A DNA stretch of 21,029 nt from a virus: the IMG/VR virus record IMGVR_UViG_3300033553_000108, positions 1 through 21,029 of that record, one strand, 5' to 3'. The position numbers were made by a program, and so were the translations under genes. The notes under the pieces were generated by a model. The model was given only the letters and a program-made list of their open reading frames with translations, did no database searches and was not told where the DNA came from. The first letter of the stretch is position 1. Each line of letters begins with the position of its first letter. Shown here in pieces: positions 1-6,554 of the stretch.

Positions 1-215
1 GCTTAGGGCTGGTAACATCCCTGGATAATAATGAAGTCAGCCATGGATCGCTGGCATCAGGGCATCACCCGCAGAGATCCCCACTATCTCCCCCCCACTT
101 CTTAGGGTATTACCCCCCCTATTCCCCCCTATGTTTAGATAGTAAAAGTCCTGGTAGTAGTACATAAACGTAGAACTTGGGGGGGACACTGTGACCCCTC
201 TGACGATCAGCCTGT

Positions 216-308
216 GTACCTTCATGTGTATCTTCATGTACCTTCATCACGTACTCCACACGTTATCCACAAGTACACCCATGGGTGCCTTCATGTACGG
301 GTTCATGG
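216..308 (+). repeat. 12-bp iteron-like repeats, consensus GTACCTTCATGT
   Basis: Tandem copies at 216-227, 228-239 and (degenerate) 240-251, followed by copies at 285-296 and (degenerate) 297-308. They flank the DnaA box at 263-271. Direct 12-bp repeats beside a DnaA box resemble iteron origins. The open frame crossing them translates the repeat as repeated Phe-Met and is not believable as a protein. Confidence 0.5.
263..271 (+). promoter_or_regulatory. Perfect DnaA box (TTATCCACA)
   Basis: An exact match to the consensus bacterial DnaA box. It sits between two groups of 12-bp repeats and near an AT-richer stretch. A second perfect copy occurs about 295 bp downstream in the same orientation. 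Two perfect 9-mers in one short non-coding stretch are unlikely by chance, so host DnaA binding is a reasonable inference. Confidence 0.6.
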
Positions 309-557
309 GGGGCTTTAAGGGCCGTTCCCCCCCTAGTTCGATGGAGTCAGAGCCGAACCTGGGGGGGAACCCTGCGGGTAAGGCTGGTCACAGTACTTCG
401 CGGGATGGTCACAACCCTTCCGAACCCGGTGGGGTGCTAGGGGGTGGATGCCGGGGATAACACCGACCTGTCGCGGGGGACTTGGGGGGGAAACGAGTCA
501 CAAGATCGGCCTGTGACTACCCCTGGCTGCCTGAAGAGTGCCGTCGAACCGCCGTAG

Positions 558-566
558 TTATCCACA
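558..566 (+). promoter_or_regulatory. Second perfect DnaA box (TTATCCACA)
   Basis: A second exact consensus DnaA box, in the same orientation as the one at 263-271, located 33 bp before the 16-bp dyad at 599-614. Confidence 0.6.
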
Positions 567-629
567 ATCAGGGCTGAGAACATGCCTCAAACGCTCCAGG
601 GATGGTCACATCCCACTAGGAACAGTTGA

Positions 630-713
630 AGATCGTCCAGAATGTACTCGGAATCTTGAAGAATCCGGTCAAGATCGTCCAGAATGTGCTCGGAATGTTC
701 CAGAATCCGGTCA
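630..713 (+). repeat. 42-bp tandem duplication
   Basis: Two adjacent 42-bp units, 630-671 and 672-713, identical at 38 of 42 positions. They are bounded by 16-bp dyads at 599-614 and 714-729; the second dyad begins exactly where the second unit ends. Each unit contains the words GATCGTCCAGAATGT and CTCGGAAT; a related GTGCTCGG word recurs at about 795. Because 42 is divisible by three the repeat keeps a frame open on the plus strand, but nothing else supports coding. Confidence 0.75.
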
Positions 714-823
714 GGGATGGTTACATCCCGCATTTACTGTTCAGAATGAGCGAGGCGCGGTGAAACTCACATCTGGGCGGTTATCGGGTCACAAGTGCTC
801 GGATACTCACCTGCGGCGGCCGG

Positions 824-839
824 GAGTGCTCGAGCACTC
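824..839. promoter_or_regulatory. Perfect 16-bp palindrome GAGTGCTCGAGCACTC
   Basis: A perfect two-fold symmetric 16-mer. Its half-site GTGCTCG is related to the word inside the 42-bp units and at about 795-801. Symmetry and relatedness suggest a binding site for a dimeric protein. No partner is identifiable. Confidence 0.45.
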
Positions 840-890
840 TGGGTGAACCGGCCCTGCTCGTACGGTTATCGGGCGTTTGGAGGTTCTGGT

Positions 891-908
891 GTTGTCAAGC
901 GTGACAAC
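891..908. promoter_or_regulatory. 18-bp operator-like dyad, GTTGTCA-N4-TGACAAC
   Basis: Perfect 7-bp inverted arms around a 4-nt spacer, about 105 bp upstream of the holin-like gene and followed two bases later by the last copy of the 16-bp dyad. The size and symmetry are those of a helix-turn-helix repressor operator. It could control the gene at 1015. The arms are too short and lack a T-tract for a convincing terminator. Confidence 0.45.
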
Positions 909-1014
909 AAGGGATGGTAATAACCCAGGAACACGAGACGCGTGACCGGATCCCGTCCAGTGAGTACCGTGCGCTCCGAAACACCTCAGACCCCTGAAGA
1001 ATGGAGCAGAATCC

Positions 1015-1398
1015 ATGATCGAACTTGACATGGCCACGCTCACGTTGCTCTCCGGGGCGGTCTTACCGCTCCTGATCAGCGTGTTCGTCAAGGCCAACGT
1101 CGCCAGCAACGTCAAGGTCGCCGCCAACGTGATCCTGTCGATGGCTGCCGGTGGCCTCGCCTTCCTGATCACGAACGACGGCTCGGCCCAGTGGCAGGAA
1201 CTGGTGAACGCCATGATCCTCGCCTATCTGGCTTCGAACGTGTCTTACCTGGGTACTTACAAGCCGACTGGGCTGACCGAAAGCATCAACGACAAGACCG
1301 CCAACCTGGGCATCGGAACTCGCCGTGCTCCGGAGGCCCAGCCCGACCCGTGGGAGCCTCCTCCCGATGGTCCGACCCCGCCCGACGACATCGAGTAG
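1015..1398 (+). CDS. Holin-like small membrane protein
   Basis: A 127-residue protein with hydrophobic segments at about residues 7-25, 33-54 and 63-80, and a proline-rich acidic C-terminal tail (about 108-127). Small phage proteins with two or three membrane segments and a charged tail are commonly holins, which open the host membrane at the end of infection; that is the likely role, but no family signature proves it. The ATG at 1015 is preceded by GGAG about 8 nt upstream; the later ATG at 1030 has no comparable site. A second small membrane protein follows and then a terminator, so the two probably form a short transcript. No endolysin is visible in the window. Other possibilities are an antiholin or a superinfection membrane protein. 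Confidence 0.7.
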   Translation: MIELDMATLTLLSGAVLPLLISVFVKANVASNVKVAANVILSMAAGGLAFLITNDGSAQWQELVNAMILAYLASNVSYLGTYKPTGLTESINDKTANLGIGTRRAPEAQPDPWEPPPDGPTPPDDIE

Positions 1399-1516
1399 CA
1401 TCAGGACTGCCTCTGTGACGGGGGCTTGCAGTACCCCGGTACCTCCGACGCACGACGACGTGTCCTGGTGCCGGGGTGCTGCTCTCTCTGGCCTCGGTGC
1501 AGTAGCGTCTCAGGGC

Positions 1517-1645
1517 ATGAAGATCAACGATGTCATCGTCGTGGCCGTGGTCACGGTCGTCGGGACCGTGACCGGCGCCACGATCCTGTGGCGGTCCACG
1601 TGCCGTGCCATCAGCAACGCCGTGACGGACTGGCAGACCCGGTAA
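1517..1645 (+). CDS. Small single-pass membrane peptide
   Basis: A 42-residue ORF starting at ATG 1517, with one strongly hydrophobic segment (about residues 6-26, VIVVAVVTVVGTVTGATILW) and a short polar C-terminus ending WQTR. It follows the holin-like gene by 118 bp and ends four bases before the terminator stem at 1649. Its ribosome binding site is weak (CAGGG close to the start). The open frame extends upstream to 1325 but that part overlaps the holin-like gene and has unlikely composition, so the short form is preferred. It may be a second holin, antiholin or spanin-like component, or an unrelated membrane peptide. Confidence 0.45.
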   Translation: MKINDVIVVAVVTVVGTVTGATILWRSTCRAISNAVTDWQTR

Positions 1646-1648
1646 GTA

Positions 1649-1689
1649 GAAAGGCCCGGTCAACCTGGCGGGAGGTTACCGGGCCTTTC
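1649..1689. terminator. Strong hairpin terminator between convergent genes
   Basis: The arms GAAAGGCCCGGT (1649-1660) and ACCGGGCCTTTC (1678-1689) pair perfectly over 12 bp. After a single bulged C at 1661 the stem continues with AACCT (1662-1666) against AGGTT (1673-1677), closing on a 6-nt loop. The hairpin follows the stop at 1645 by three bases and lies before the end of the minus-strand operon at 1766, so it can stop plus-strand transcripts. The A-rich left base would give a short T-tract on the opposite strand, so it may work in both directions. A weaker hairpin, CCGGTC (1723-1728) with GACCGG (1739-1744), lies between it and the minus-strand stop. Confidence 0.85.
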
Positions 1690-1765
1690 CTTGCTCGTCT
1701 GGGAGGGACGAACTCGTTGCTACCGGTCCAAGTTAGCAGACCGGCAACCAGCCGTCCAGACCATC

Positions 1766-3937
1766 TCAGGACGTTTCGTACGTGTCGCCGTCGTCGCTGT
1801 CGCTGGCCAACAGGTAGCCCGTCGCTGACGGCCCGGTCTTACCTGCCGCCTTGTTCTGAATCTTGACCTCTTTGACGACTCCAAGATCCAGCAGGATGTT
1901 GAGGCTGTTCCGGATGTCGGGCCGGGGGTACTTGTGTTTCAAGGCGTCGACCATCTGACGGGAACGGGCGGGCTTGGTACGGCGATCCAGGTACTTGATG
2001 ACGGCATCTTCGACTTCAGTTGAGAAGGTGCGGATGAAGTCCTTGTTGAGCAGGAACATCGAGCGCTTCAAATAGTCGGCCAGTTCGATCGCGCTGGCCA
2101 CGTGCCAGACCTCGATCTGTGATGACTTATCGTTGATCGCCAGCAGCAGGATCAGCCGCTTCAGCGTCAACTCCATGCGAGCCATGAACTGGTCGATCAT
2201 GTCGACATCTTCGGTCTTGCTCAACCGCATGATCGCTGGTGCGATCTCTTCGTGGTAGAAATCCGACCACGCCTCACGTGCGCCGTCGCTGTAGGGCACC
2301 AGTTCCGGCTCGTCGGCCCAGTCACGGATGGCCCGCAGCAGTCGTGTGGCGGCGCTCAGGTCACGTCGGGGCGGCTCGGCGGTCGGCATCCGGCGCGGTT
2401 GGCCGGTGGCGAACACCCAGCGGTTCAGGAAGCCGCTCATCACGTCGGTATCGGTGGTGTACTTGGCCAGTGCTCCAGGCTGAACGGCGGTGGTGACTTG
2501 GAAGAACTTGTCCTTGGCTTCGACTAGACCGGCACCGCGGCTGATTATCCGGGTGCTGTCGCTGGAGGTGCCCGTCGTCATATCGTGTAGATCCATGAGC
2601 ACGGTCTTGAGCGTGCTGCCGGTCCGGTTGGCGATCGCGGTCAGGCTGGCGAACTCGTTGTTGGACAACCAGTGGCGGGCCGGTTCGATCTCTTCGGGTG
2701 TGCTTCCTGACGTGATCTCAGACTTGACGCTCAGCGAATCGATCAACACCTCGCCGGAACCCGGTGTCGGCACGACGTTGACGCCGCGTTCGTGGTCCGG
2801 CCAGGGCAGGACATCCCGCAAGATCTTGGTCAGAGGCCCGATGGCGCGAGACTTGCCCGCTCCGGTGCCGCCGTACAGCACCACGAACAGCCCCGGCTTC
2901 ACCAGCGACACGGCATCGTCCAGTAGGCGGTTCATGCCGGTGGCGAACCCCAGCGCCTGTAGGCCGGTGAAGAACAGGTACTCATCCGGCGTGTGGTCGA
3001 CGCAGGTCGCTTTCATCCACTCCCCGAGGAACGTGCCATCCAGAGCCAGGTGCTCCCAGTCGATGAACAAGCCTGATTTCTTGAGTTCATCGAGGTCGAT
3101 GCGGGTCAGATCCTCGGGGATCGGCTCCGGATCACCGAAGATGTGGGTGACTGTGGCGGAGTCGTCGTCCGTTGTAGGGGCTGGGACACCTGAATCGTCG
3201 CGGGAAACTTCTGTGACATCGGTCACAATCGCTTTCGTTCCGGCATCGGATCGCGACAAACCAACGGGGGGCTCTGTGCTGTCGGCCGGAGACGGGCTAT
3301 CTTCGATTCCTTCGCTGGATTCTTCGTCCTCGATGTACGGCGCTTCCAGAATCTCGTGCCCGCCACGGGTGTACCGGACCGTGTAGCCCAGATCCTCGGC
3401 CATCTTCCGGCGCAAGTCGGGGAACGACTTGCCGATCTTGTAGCCAGGAACGTCGTAGCCGAAGTGCCAGGCGGCGATGTCGAACTTGTCCCCGCCTTCG
3501 AACCCGCACGTCCCGCAGACCCAGACCTGCTTATCAAGATTCACCCATGCGGACGGACGGGCGTCCGTGTGCCCCGGCTTTGGACACGAGATCTTGATGC
3601 TCTCGCGTTGACCCTGTGGGTCCGGCGTCATCTTGCCGCACCATCGGGCGTAGGCGTCGAGGATGTCGATGCCGTCCAGCAGAGAGTCGACCTCGTTGTC
3701 GGACTCCATCCGATCTTGGTCGCCCCCGATGTCGTCGGCGGTCACCAGCACGTCGTCCGGATGGTCGACCGTAGATGTCGGGAGTGCCTCGTTTCTGGAT
3801 TCGGCGCTCTCTTGTGCCGCCTGGCGCTTTCGCCAGGCGGCATCACGGGCGGTTTCGGAGTTGGTGTACAGCCTGATCAGCAGGTCGTCACCGTTGGCTA
3901 GGATCTCGATCTGTTCTTCGACGGATTGCTCCGTCAC
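1766..3937 (-). CDS. Replication ATPase/helicase with CHC2-like zinc finger
   Basis: A 723-residue protein. Near the N-terminus it has a primase-type zinc finger: C118 and H123 in CPKPGH, then C141 and C144 in WVCGTCGFEGGDKFD. A low-complexity acidic linker (about 200-275) follows. The ATPase domain has the Walker A motif GGTGAGKS at 356-363, an acidic NNEF segment near 426-429 as candidate Walker B, and a KDKFFQVTTA segment that may be a sensor. It resembles the DUF3987-type helicases of phages and mobile elements. The C-terminus (about 635-710) looks like a winged-helix DNA-binding domain. The GTG start lies four bases after the stop of the primase gene, so the two are co-transcribed and probably co-translated. 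Likely role: origin opening or helicase loading together with that primase. Unusually, the zinc finger is carried by the ATPase and not by the catalytic primase. Confidence 0.8.
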   Translation of the reverse strand: MTEQSVEEQIEILANGDDLLIRLYTNSETARDAAWRKRQAAQESAESRNEALPTSTVDHPDDVLVTADDIGGDQDRMESDNEVDSLLDGIDILDAYARWCGKMTPDPQGQRESIKISCPKPGHTDARPSAWVNLDKQVWVCGTCGFEGGDKFDIAAWHFGYDVPGYKIGKSFPDLRRKMAEDLGYTVRYTRGGHEILEAPYIEDEESSEGIEDSPSPADSTEPPVGLSRSDAGTKAIVTDVTEVSRDDSGVPAPTTDDDSATVTHIFGDPEPIPEDLTRIDLDELKKSGLFIDWEHLALDGTFLGEWMKATCVDHTPDEYLFFTGLQALGFATGMNRLLDDAVSLVKPGLFVVLYGGTGAGKSRAIGPLTKILRDVLPWPDHERGVNVVPTPGSGEVLIDSLSVKSEITSGSTPEEIEPARHWLSNNEFASLTAIANRTGSTLKTVLMDLHDMTTGTSSDSTRIISRGAGLVEAKDKFFQVTTAVQPGALAKYTTDTDVMSGFLNRWVFATGQPRRMPTAEPPRRDLSAATRLLRAIRDWADEPELVPYSDGAREAWSDFYHEEIAPAIMRLSKTEDVDMIDQFMARMELTLKRLILLLAINDKSSQIEVWHVASAIELADYLKRSMFLLNKDFIRTFSTEVEDAVIKYLDRRTKPARSRQMVDALKHKYPRPDIRNSLNILLDLGVVKEVKIQNKAAGKTGPSATGYLLASDSDDGDTYETS

Positions 3938-3941
3938 TGCT

Positions 3942-4781
3942 TCATTCCCATGGCGCGTCGCCTTCCAAGGCTCGAATCGGGTCCATCTCGATCACTCCAT
4001 CAAGACCGCGGATCCGAAGGAAGCGTGAGCGCTGTCCGGTGCGACGGTTGACCCCCAGGGGGAGACGGACGAGGTTGCCGAGATCCTTGCCTTCCAGCGA
4101 TGACTGCTTGGGAAAGACCTCGATAGTGATGTTCTCGTAGGAGAACTTGTGCTTGAAGAAGTTCTCGCCCCGGCTTGGGGCGAACAGTTCGTGGTGGTTC
4201 AGGGCGCCGAGCGCTAGATCCCGCACCGCAGCAGCGGGCCGGGTGCCGCACAGGCCGTAGACGTGGCAGCCCTTGCCCCCGCTGTCGGTGATCGCCACCG
4301 GAATCCCCAGCGTCTTGTCGATCATGTGGCCCAGGCCAAGCGCCAGCGCGTAGACCTGATGCCTGAAGTACTCGTGGCCAGGGTGCGTCGGGTCGTTCCA
4401 CGCCTCGCGTGGATTGCAGTTGACCCCGCCCTCCATGATCTGGTCGGCCACGCCATCGGTTTCGGACATATCGAGGTAATAGCCCTCTTTGTCCACATCG
4501 ATGTCGAAGAGGAAGAACTTGCAGGTGTCATCGGTGCCGAGGACGTAGTGCCCCAGCGTCAGATCGCCTGCCAAGTGTCGATTGAAGTCGTCCATCGTGA
4601 ACGGCAGGCGCTTGCCATCGGCTTTGCCGGTGTCAGTGGCTGGTCGCCACGCCCCATCCTTCCCCTCGATGGCTTTGACATTCTTCCGACTGATCAGTCG
4701 GCTACCAAGTAGCTTGATAAGCGGCGTATTATCGGTTGAAGAGGCGGACTTGTCCCCGCCTACGGCGTCGAAAAGAGACAC
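3942..4781 (-). CDS. DNA primase, archaeo-eukaryotic (AEP/PrimPol) type
   Basis: A 279-residue protein with the three AEP motifs in order: FLFDIDVD with D93 and D95 (metal-binding); SGGKGCH at 167-173 (nucleotide-binding, the sGxxxH form); and EVFPKQ from E221 followed by KDLGNLVRLPLG (232-243). This arrangement is typical of the PrimPol/TOTE-type primases of mobile elements. It should make primers, possibly also extend DNA, for phage replication. The start is set at GTG 4781, five bases after a GGGAGG site on the minus strand; the open frame runs upstream to 5102 but that part is arginine- and cysteine-rich and has no good start. It is the first gene of a two-gene minus-strand operon with the zinc-finger ATPase downstream. 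Confidence 0.85.
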   Translation of the reverse strand: MSLFDAVGGDKSASSTDNTPLIKLLGSRLISRKNVKAIEGKDGAWRPATDTGKADGKRLPFTMDDFNRHLAGDLTLGHYVLGTDDTCKFFLFDIDVDKEGYYLDMSETDGVADQIMEGGVNCNPREAWNDPTHPGHEYFRHQVYALALGLGHMIDKTLGIPVAITDSGGKGCHVYGLCGTRPAAAVRDLALGALNHHELFAPSRGENFFKHKFSYENITIEVFPKQSSLEGKDLGNLVRLPLGVNRRTGQRSRFLRIRGLDGVIEMDPIRALEGDAPWE

Positions 4782-4974
4782 CGGAACCTCCCATGCTCCG
4801 TGTCGGGTTGGACAGCAACGAGCGTCAGCGCATCGCCAACGAGTAGCGCACGGGAATGTAGCGGACCGGCCACCTGATGTCCACAGACTCGACTCGTGTC
4901 CTAGTAGGGACTCATCCCTGTCGATCCGCACTGGATGCTCGACTTTGCGGTGCTCGTCATGGCACCGTGTCGAC
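4782..4974. promoter_or_regulatory. Divergent intergenic region between replication and packaging operons
   Basis: Genes leave this segment in both directions, so it should hold a promoter on each strand; I see no clear consensus -35/-10 pair. It contains the small dyad AGGGA-CTCA-TCCCT at 4906-4919, which loosely resembles the GGGATG-GTNA-CATCCC family of the first kilobase and could be an operator. A minus-strand frame from GTG 4873 to the stop at 4760-4762 would encode a 37-residue peptide overlapping the primase start. It is not convincing, lacking a ribosome binding site. Confidence 0.45.
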
Positions 4975-6381
4975 GTGCCCGTGGAAGTCTTTGTTCGCAA
5001 CCCTCGGCTTTGCATCAAGGAGTGCCTTGAGGTCGGGGTCGAGAATGTCGCGTGGGATCGCGGGCTGCTTCGGAAGTTCCACGTCGACCCGGTGCGGTTC
5101 ATGAACCTGCACTACGGGGAGACAACGACGTGGCGTTCCTTGAGTATCGGAGATCAGGGCACAACCGAGTACGACCACACGTCTCGTGACCTGTCCGACC
5201 ATCGGGCCTGCTATCCGACGTGGGAGTACGGCGAGGACTTCAAGTCGCTGATCGCGATCATCAATGATCCGGCTGGCGAGAACCCGGACGCCTACTGGTC
5301 CGACGGCGAGGATCCGACGCTGCGCCCTGTGGAGGGCCAGGAGCACAAGATCATCATCACGAAGGTTCCCCCTGCTGGCACGGGTCCGGGCAGGGCCTTC
5401 TATCGGGAGTTGTCGTCGGTTCAGGACGATCATCCCGAGGTGACATTCCACCTTCACGGTCTGTACTCCTACGCCATCCTGTTCGGCCTGTCGTTCCGGT
5501 CGGTCGACATCGAGCCGCGCGACCTGGCGGCGCACGGGCGCATCACGTTCCCCAACGGCAAGAACCTGACCGTGGAGAAGGCTGCGGAATATCCTCAGTG
5601 GATCAAGATGTTGGGGATGCGGCCAGTCGAGTTGAAGATCCCCCGCAACCGGTGCATGTACAACATCCTGTCGGCGGGCTGGGCGGCGAAGCATTTCAAG
5701 GAGACGCCCCGCTTCTCGCTCTCGCGTGCGAAGCCGATCGATCCGGATTCGGCCCTGGCAACCATGCCGACCGATACCCGCATTATGCTCCGGAATGTCA
5801 AGGCACAGTCCCACGACAAGTGGCTGTGCGATTCTTGTAGTCTCCAGTTGGACTGCAAGTACTTCCGCGAAGGAGCCGTGTGCGCCGTGCCCGAGAGTGA
5901 ACCCGTCGAACTAGCCCATTTCTTCAAGACCCGCGACAGCGGGACGATCATCGACGGCCTGTCGACGTTGCTGGCGACCCAGACCCATCGGGTGCATCGC
6001 GCCCTTGAGGTGGAAACGGACACCTACGACGATCCGGAGCGTCCCGGCAGTCTGGACCCGGAACTGACCAAGGTGATCAACGGGATCTTCGATCGTGGCG
6101 TGAAGTTGGCCAAGTTGGTCGACCCGGCTCTGCGCGCCGGCCCCAAGGTGTCGATCAATACCAACTCCAACAATGTCATCGCCGGATCCAGCCCAGCGGC
6201 CCTGATGGCTGCCGTGGTCGAGGAACTGACCTCCCGTGGCGTTCCTAGAGATGAGATCACTCCGGAGATGGTGATGCGTATCGTGTCGTCCCCGGACGAC
6301 ATGCGTTCCCGTGCCATCGACGCCGCTGCAGTCGAGACGACCGACGACGACGACGAGGACGATGACTGGGGCGACGACTGA
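4975..6381 (+). CDS. Unknown phage protein with four-cysteine cluster, upstream of terminase
   Basis: About 468 residues from GTG 4975. The start is uncertain: GTG 4981 and ATG 5101 are alternatives and none has a clear ribosome binding site. Similar-looking protein sequence (from about FVRNPRLCIKECLEVG) extends upstream of ATG 5101, which favours the earlier GTGs. I do not recognise the family. Visible features are a conserved-looking core (about 140-240, with HLHGLYSYAILFG and IPRNRCMYNILSAGWA), a cysteine cluster C285-x2-C288-x5-C294-x8-C303 that probably binds zinc or an Fe-S cluster, and a very acidic C-terminus. It heads the operon containing TerL, the place often held by a small terminase subunit or DNA-recognition protein, so a packaging role is possible, but that rests on position only. 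Its stop overlaps the next start (TGATG). Confidence 0.65.
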   Translation: MPVEVFVRNPRLCIKECLEVGVENVAWDRGLLRKFHVDPVRFMNLHYGETTTWRSLSIGDQGTTEYDHTSRDLSDHRACYPTWEYGEDFKSLIAIINDPAGENPDAYWSDGEDPTLRPVEGQEHKIIITKVPPAGTGPGRAFYRELSSVQDDHPEVTFHLHGLYSYAILFGLSFRSVDIEPRDLAAHGRITFPNGKNLTVEKAAEYPQWIKMLGMRPVELKIPRNRCMYNILSAGWAAKHFKETPRFSLSRAKPIDPDSALATMPTDTRIMLRNVKAQSHDKWLCDSCSLQLDCKYFREGAVCAVPESEPVELAHFFKTRDSGTIIDGLSTLLATQTHRVHRALEVETDTYDDPERPGSLDPELTKVINGIFDRGVKLAKLVDPALRAGPKVSINTNSNNVIAGSSPAALMAAVVEELTSRGVPRDEITPEMVMRIVSSPDDMRSRAIDAAAVETTDDDDEDDDWGDD

Positions 6382-6554
6382 TGGACATCGACTCCAGGGA
6401 ACTCGATGACGTTTACAGCGATGGCCTGATCACGGGCGGGTGTGGAGAAGTTCCTGACCCTCCAATCGTGAGCAAGTACCATCGTTGGGCTTACTCGTCT
6501 GGCTACCTAGCCGGGGTCACGATCAGGAACCAGAAGAAGAACCGCGAATCATGA
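6381..6554 (+). CDS. Small hypothetical protein coupled to terminase
   Basis: A 57-residue ORF whose ATG overlaps the stop of the preceding gene and whose stop overlaps the terminase start (ATGA), so it fills the gap between them exactly. The sequence (starting MDIDSRELDDVYSDGL, ending NQKKNRES) is acidic at the start and basic at the end, with a central aromatic stretch KYHRWAYSSGYLAG. There is no recognisable domain. The double overlap and ordinary composition support translation; the function is unknown. The frame used by the terminase also extends back over this region, but the first methionine of that extension (6485) lacks support. Confidence 0.55.
   Translation: MDIDSRELDDVYSDGLITGGCGEVPDPPIVSKYHRWAYSSGYLAGVTIRNQKKNRES

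Larger units (their letters stand above)
87..494. repeat. G7-tract motif GAAC(C/T)TGGGGGGGAAC on both strands
   Basis: Seven-base G or C tracts share flanks. Plus-strand copies are at about 173-189, 355-370 and 479-494. Minus-strand copies are at about 324-339, and more divergent at about 87-101 and 110-124; shorter six-base tracts occur at 124-129 and 307-312. The copies at 324-339 and 355-370 face each other as an imperfect 16-bp inverted repeat (14 of 16 pair) around a 15-nt spacer, able to form a large hairpin or cruciform. The shared flanks show that this is a motif and not random G-richness. Confidence 0.65.
6..926 (+). repeat. Five dispersed copies of a 16-bp dyad, GGGATG-GTNA-CATCCC
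   Basis: Copies lie at 6-21, 402-417, 599-614, 714-729 and 911-926. The two best (599-614 and 714-729) have perfect 6-bp arms, GGGATG and CATCCC, around a GTNA core. The others have one or a few arm changes. All copies keep the asymmetric GGTNA core in the same orientation, so they are oriented sites rather than plain palindromes. The last copy begins two bases after the perfect dyad at 891-908. The form fits binding sites for a dimeric DNA-binding protein such as a repressor or replication initiator; the protein is not identifiable here. Confidence 0.7.
1..1014. other. Repeat-dense region without genes (candidate origin/control region)
   Basis: About 1 kb with no convincing coding sequence. 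The open frames on either strand lack ribosome binding sites, have unlikely composition, or simply translate the repeats. The segment instead carries two perfect DnaA boxes, 12-bp iteron-like repeats around one of them, a relatively AT-rich stretch at about 130-177, many G7/C7 tracts in a shared context, five 16-bp dyads, a 42-bp tandem duplication and two palindromes. Dense short repeats plus DnaA boxes are typical of replication origins and of repressor or partition site arrays. The segment lies directly upstream of the holin-like gene at 1015, so part of it must also hold that gene's promoter, though I see no clear -35/-10 pair. Confidence 0.6.

Noticed and set aside
191-460. 89-codon plus-strand frame in the repeat-rich region
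   Set aside because: It spans the iterons, a DnaA box and G7 tracts, with no ribosome binding site and a repeat-driven translation.
538-846. 102-codon plus-strand frame in the repeat-rich region
   Set aside because: It starts at a GTG without ribosome binding site, includes the 42-bp tandem repeat and the dyads, and its composition is not protein-like. The 42-bp unit keeping frame is the only point in favour.
1-1014. tRNA or other structured RNA gene
   Set aside because: Several hairpins can form, but none makes a cloverleaf with T-loop and anticodon arm, and the dyads are better explained as binding sites.
4760-4873. 37-residue minus-strand ORF overlapping the primase start
   Set aside because: The peptide looks fairly ordinary, but the GTG lacks a ribosome binding site and there is no other support.
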